A stretch of 9,763 nucleotides of DNA, from contig CAAEVK010000022.1 of the NCBI GenBank assembly GCA_900759475.1, positions 1 to 9,763 of the forward strand, written 5' to 3'. A program made the position numbers and the translations under genes. Position 1 is the stretch's first letter, and each line of letters begins with the position of its first letter. Positions 6,100-9,763 of the stretch are shown here, piece after piece. This DNA is from Clostridia bacterium. Lineage in GTDB: Bacteria > Bacillota > Clostridia > TANB77 > CAG-508. Under the pieces are notes generated by a model. That model had not been told where the DNA came from, searched no databases, and saw nothing but the letters and a program-made list of their open reading frames with translations.

Positions 6100-8170
6100 A
6101 TGGCAGATAAATTAATTATTGTAGAGTCACCAGCAAAAGCAAATACCATAAAAAAAATGATAGGTGGTAAGACAAAAGTTGTTGCATCTATGGGACATAT
6201 TAGAGATTTACCAAAATCAAAAATGGGAATTAATATTGAAAATAATTTTGAGCCAGAATATATTAATATAAGAGGAAAAGCTAAATTAATTAATTCATTA
6301 AAAAAAGAGGCAAAGCAGGCAAACACTGTCATATTAGCAACTGACCCTGATCGCGAAGGAGAAGCAATTGCATGGCATCTAGCATATATTTTAGGAATAC
6401 CAGAAAATGCTGTATGTAGAGTAACATTTAATGAGATTACAAAACAAGCAGTACAAACGGCAATAAAAAAACCAAGAAAAATAGATAAAGATTTAATAGA
6501 TGCTCAACAGGCACGTAGAGTATTAGATAGAATTGTAGGGTATAAAATAAGTCCTATCCTATGGAAAAAAGTAAGAAAGGGATTATCTGCAGGAAGAGTA
6601 CAATCTGTAGCTGTTAAATTAATTGTAGACAGAGAAGAAGAAATAGAAAAATTTGTGCCAGAAGAATATTGGAACATAATAGCACTATTAAAACAATTAA
6701 AAACTAAAAAAACATTTGAAGCAAGGTTAGTAGGAAAAAATAATGAAAAAATAGAACTGCATACTAAAAAAGAAGTTGAAAAAATATTAATGGATTTAGA
6801 AAAAAGTTCTTATGTAGTAAAAAATATTAAAAAGGCACAGAAAAAAAGGACACCAGCACCTCCATTTACAACAAGTACTATGCAACAAGAGGCATCTAGA
6901 AAATTAGGCTTTTCTTTAAAGAAAACAATGTCTGTTGCACAAGCTTTATATGAAGGAATATCAATAGAAGGACATGGAACAATAGGACTTATTACTTATA
7001 TGAGAACAGATTCAACTAGAATATCAGAAGAAGCAAGGGTAGCAGCGAAAATTCAAATTACCAATCAATATGGAGAGCAATATTACGAAAATAGATACTA
7101 TAAAACAAAAGCAGACTCACAAGATGCACATGAGGCAATTAGACCAACTTATATTAACCTAATTCCAAACGAAATAAAAGCGAGTTTAACAAATGACCAA
7201 TATAAACTATATCAGCTAATTTATCAACGCTTTTTAGCAAGTCAAATGGCAAGTGCAATTTATGATACATTAGTGGTAGATATTGATGCATCTAATTATA
7301 ACTTTAGGGCAAATGGACAAGAATTAAAATTTAAAGGCTTTATGATATTATATATAGAAGGCACAGATAACCAACAAGAAGAGGAATTTACTAAAATACC
7401 AGAATTAGAAATAAATGAAGTGGTAGAAAAAGAAAAATTAGAAGCAAAACAAAGCTTTACAGAGCCACCTCCAAGATATACAGAGGCAAGTTTGGTAAAA
7501 ACATTAGAAGAAAAAGGAATTGGAAGACCAAGTACATATTCTCCAACAATTACTACTATATTAGAAAGACATTATATAGAAAAAGAACAAAAACAACTTC
7601 ATCCAACAGAATTACGGAAAAGTAGTTAATAAATTGCTAGTAGAAAATTTTGCAGAGGTAATTAATGTAGAATTTACAGCCAATATGGAAAATCAATTTG
7701 ATGAAATTGCAGAAGGAAAAAAAACATGGAAAGATACAATTCAGGAATTTTATGAACCATTTGAAAAAAATTTAGAAAAAGTAGAAAAAGAATTAGAACA
7801 TGTAAAATTGGAAGAAGAAGTATCAGATATACCTTGTGAAAAATGTGGAAAAATGATGGTTATTAAGTATGGAAGATATGGAAAATTTTTAGCATGTCCA
7901 GGATATCCAGAATGTAAAAATGCAAAACCATATTATGAAACAATAGACGTGCCTTGTCCAAAATGTGGAGGAAAAGTACAAATTCGCAAAACAAAGAAAA
8001 GAAGAAATTACTACATTTGCGAAAACAATCCAGAAAACTGTGATTATATTTCTTGGAATAAACCAAAACTAGGAGAAAAATATGAAGCTGGTCAAGAAGA
8101 CTTTTCCGAAATTAAAGAAAATAAAACAAGAAGGAAAACAAACAAGAAAAAGACAGCAAAGAAAAAATAA
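6100..8170 (+). CDS. topA: DNA topoisomerase I (type IA), one CGGR +1 shift
   Basis: Relaxes negative supercoils by single-strand passage in the nucleoid. The ATG at 6100 has AAAGGAG 5-6 bases upstream. Landmarks: TOPRIM start IIVESPAKANTIKK at 6-19, metal-binding DPDREGE at 82-88, SAGRVQSVA near 163-171, and active-site Tyr300 in GLITYMRTDS. Standard reading stops at 7629. Reading CGGA at 7615 as Gly506 joins LHPTELG to KVVNKLLVENFAEVINVEF, then FTANMENQFDEI, giving 689 aa, the usual Firmicute length. The C-terminal part carries two Cys4 zinc-ribbon units (Cys579, 582, 599, 605 and Cys619, 622, 640, 647) and a Lys/Arg-rich tail. The gene has its own promoter and ends in a terminator 5 bases after the stop. 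Confidence 0.95.
7615..7618 (+). other. CGGA +1 shift site 6, topA Gly506
   Basis: TTA-CGGA-AAA. The +1 reading restores PTELGKVVNKLL; type IA topoisomerases conserve Gly in PTELG. An unshifted ribosome reads AAA AGT AGT TAA and loses the last 180 or so residues, including both zinc ribbons. Confidence 0.92.
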
Positions 8171-8174
8171 TGAC

Positions 8175-8202
8175 AAAGGGCGGAACACCGCTCTTATTTT
8201 TT
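8175..8202 (+). terminator. Rho-independent terminator after topA
   Basis: AGGGCGG (8177-8183) pairs with CCGCTCT (8188-8194), including one G-T pair, around an AACA loop; TATTTTTT follows. It lies between the topA stop and the trmFO ribosome binding site, so trmFO depends on read-through or on a promoter that I cannot place in the short gap. Confidence 0.8.
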
Positions 8203-8232
8203 CCAAACATAAAAGTTAATAAGGAGGAATTT

Positions 8233-9556
8233 ATGCCAAAATATATTAATGTTATAGGAGCAGGATTAGCTGGGTGTGAAGCAGCCTACCAAATAGCCAA
8301 AAGAAAAAACTTTGTAAAATTATATGAGATGAAACCTTTGGAATTTTCGCCAGCACATACAAATAAAGATTTTGCAGAAATTGTGTGTAGTAATTCCTTT
8401 AAATCAAATGCAATAACAAATGCTTGCGGTTTATTAAAAGAAGAATTACGAAGATTAGATTCCCTTTTAATCCAAGTAGCAGATAAAACAAAAGTCCAAG
8501 CAGGACAAGCATTAGCAGTAGATAGAGATGCTTTTGCAAAAATGGTAACAGAGAAAATTAAAAATAATCCATACATAGAAATAATGTGTGCTAATGTAGG
8601 AAAACAAGTTACTTTAAAAGAACTTGCAAGTCAAGCAATTACAATTGTAGCCACAGGACCACTTACATCAGAAGCTTTATCAGAAGAAATTAAACAATTA
8701 ACAGGTACGGAAAGGCTACACTTTTATGATGCGGCAGCACCAATTATTGAAAAAGAAAGTATAGATATGAATATTGCTTTTTATGGAGATAGATATGGAA
8801 AAGGTGATAGTAGTTACATTAATTTGCCGATGAATCAAGAAGAATATGAAAAATTTTATTTAGAATTAGTTAATGCAGAAATTGTGACATTGCATCATTT
8901 CGAAAAAAGAGAAATATTTGAAGGATGTATGCCAATAGAAGTAATGGCGAAAAGAGGAAAAGACACAATAAGGTTTGGACCACTCAAGCCAGTTGGTTTT
9001 ATAGATCCAAGAACAGGTAAAAGACCATATGCAATTGTACAATTAAGGCAAGATAATACAGAAGGAAATTTATTTAATATGGTAGGCTTTCAAACTAACT
9101 TAAAATATGGGGAACAAAAAAGAGTTTTTTCTATGATACCAGGATTACAAAATGCTGAATTTGTTAAATATGGAGTAATGCATAAAAATATCTATATTAA
9201 TTCACCAGAACTATTAGATGCTACTTATTGTTTAAAGCAGGATAGAAATATTTATTTTGCGGGACAAATAACAGGTGTAGAGGGATATGTAGAATCGATA
9301 GCATCTGGTTTAGTAGCAGGAATAAATGCAGTAAAAGTAAACACTCTAGAAAAAGAACCAGCAATATTCTCTATTCAAACTGTTATTCGGAGCATTAACT
9401 AATTATATTGTGACACCAAATGCAAATTTTCAACCAATGAATGCAAATTTTGGAATATTACCACCTTTAGAAGAAAAAATAAAAGATAAACAAGAGCGTT
9501 ATCAAAAATTAGCCCAAAGAGCTTTGCAAAATTTGCATATAAAAATGGAACATTAA
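8233..9556 (+). CDS. trmFO: Folate-dependent tRNA m5U54 methyltransferase TrmFO, one CGGR +1 shift
   Basis: FAD enzyme that uses methylenetetrahydrofolate to methylate U54 in the T-loop of tRNA. The ATG at 8233 follows AAGGAGG at 8221-8227. Landmarks: FAD-binding GAGLAGCEAA at 9-18, Cys52 in VCSNSFKS, Cys232 in FEGCMPIEVMA (both conserved cysteines of the family), RFGPLKPVGF, QLRQDN and AGQITGVEGYVESIASG. Standard reading ends at 9402. CGGA at 9388 read as Gly386 continues as IGALTNYIV, then FQPMNANFGILPPLEEK, to TAA at 9554-9556, giving 440 aa, the family length. An upstream in-frame ATG at 8170 is rejected because it would translate the topA terminator. The gene modifies tRNA, but I see no evidence linking it to the unusual decoding. 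Confidence 0.95.
9388..9391 (+). other. CGGA +1 shift site 7, trmFO Gly386
   Basis: ATT-CGGA-GCA. The +1 reading gives TVIGALTNYI, with Gly where TrmFO proteins have GAL before the conserved FQPMNANFG. An unshifted ribosome reads AGC ATT AAC TAA and stops four codons later. Confidence 0.92.
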
Positions 9557-9576
9557 TGTTAATTTAAAAAAGAAGA

Positions 9577-9605
9577 TTGTCAATTTTAGGCGAATATGGT
9601 ATAAT
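9577..9605 (+). promoter_or_regulatory. Sigma-A-type promoter for the terminal gene
   Basis: TTGTCA at 9577-9582, a 17-base spacer and TATAAT at 9600-9605 with an extended -10 TGG immediately before. Expected start near 9612. No clear terminator for trmFO precedes it. Confidence 0.78.
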
Positions 9606-9643
9606 AAAAATAAGTAATAGCCCAATAAAGGGGAGAAATGCCT

Positions 9644-9763
9644 ATGAAAAAGAAAAATAAAATAATGTATATATTACTACTACTAGTGTCAATTGTTAGC
9701 ATTAGTAGTATTTCGCATGCAGCCAATGTAAGTAGTGATGAATACAAAATAACAAGTAAAGAA
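9644..9763 (+). CDS. N-terminus of a secreted or surface protein (partial)
   Basis: Forty codons are visible before the window ends. They encode a typical Sec signal peptide: a basic start (MKKKNKI), a hydrophobic core (MYILLLLVSIVSISSI) and a likely cleavage site after SHA or SHAA, followed by polar NVSSDEYKITSKE. The ATG at 9644 is preferred over the in-frame ATG at 9638 because AAAGGGGAG at 9627-9635 is 8 bases from it and only 2 from the other. Function cannot be told from this fragment. Confidence 0.8.
   Translation, partial: MKKKNKIMYILLLLVSIVSISSISHAANVSSDEYKITSKE

Noticed and set aside
8170..8232. ATG at 8170 as the trmFO start
   Set aside because: It would translate through the topA terminator hairpin and add 21 residues unlike the family N-terminus. 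The ATG at 8233 has an ideal AAGGAGG.
2755..9391. CGG reassigned to another single amino acid (as reported for Gln or Trp in some bacteria)
   Set aside because: A triplet reassignment would keep the frame; here every site changes it by +1.
2811..9400. prfB-like frameshifting driven by a stop codon at the site
   Set aside because: The nearest zero-frame stop after CGG ranges from 2 to more than 30 codons away, and none is adjacent. No consistent Shine-Dalgarno-like stimulator is present.
2647..9556. ftsW, murG, topA and trmFO as pseudogenes or random sequencing errors
   Set aside because: All seven faults are the same event at the same tetranucleotide and in one phase. No other frameshift or premature stop occurs, and sequence on both sides is fully conserved. 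A systematic error cannot be formally excluded without reads, but it would have to depend on codon phase.

Overview
The window is AT-rich (one hand-counted 60-base line in murE is about 28% G+C). Genes have strong AAGGAGG-type ribosome binding sites and sigma-A-type promoters. It carries the meso-DAP type of MurE, folate-dependent TrmFO and a small protein resembling Clostridia-restricted DUF6514. Together these suggest an anaerobic Clostridia-type Firmicute, perhaps an uncultured gut lineage; the exact taxon is inference. Stops used are TAA and TAG.

Layout. 101-4955: a peptidoglycan/division cluster murE-mraY-ftsW-murG on the + strand, without murF or murD. 4956-5160: a hairpin and a promoter. 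5161-5478: a small DUF6514-like gene, convergent across a shared terminator with an unrecognised minus-strand gene (5510-5959) that carries a 12-bp tandem repeat. 5960-6099: two divergent promoters. 6100-8170: topA. 8233-9556: trmFO. 9644-end: the start of a secreted or surface protein.

The main result concerns decoding. Read with the standard code, ftsW, murG, topA and trmFO are broken by seven frameshifts. All seven have the same form: an in-frame CGG codon followed by A or G, after which the frame moves +1. Reading CGGA or CGGG as one four-base unit meaning glycine restores every gene to family-typical length (FtsW 386 aa, MurG 367, TopA 689, TrmFO 440) and puts Gly where the protein family has Gly. 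I found no in-frame CGG in any recognised gene that is read as ordinary arginine. CGU, CGC and CGA behave as arginine, and at least seven CGGR strings that straddle codon boundaries cause no shift. ftsW needs four such events, so decoding would have to be efficient.

This looks like either a genome-wide quadruplet codon (CGGR = Gly), with CGG lost as an Arg codon, or highly efficient +1 frameshifting at an unassigned CGG. A systematic sequence error must be excluded, but the error would have to know the reading frame.
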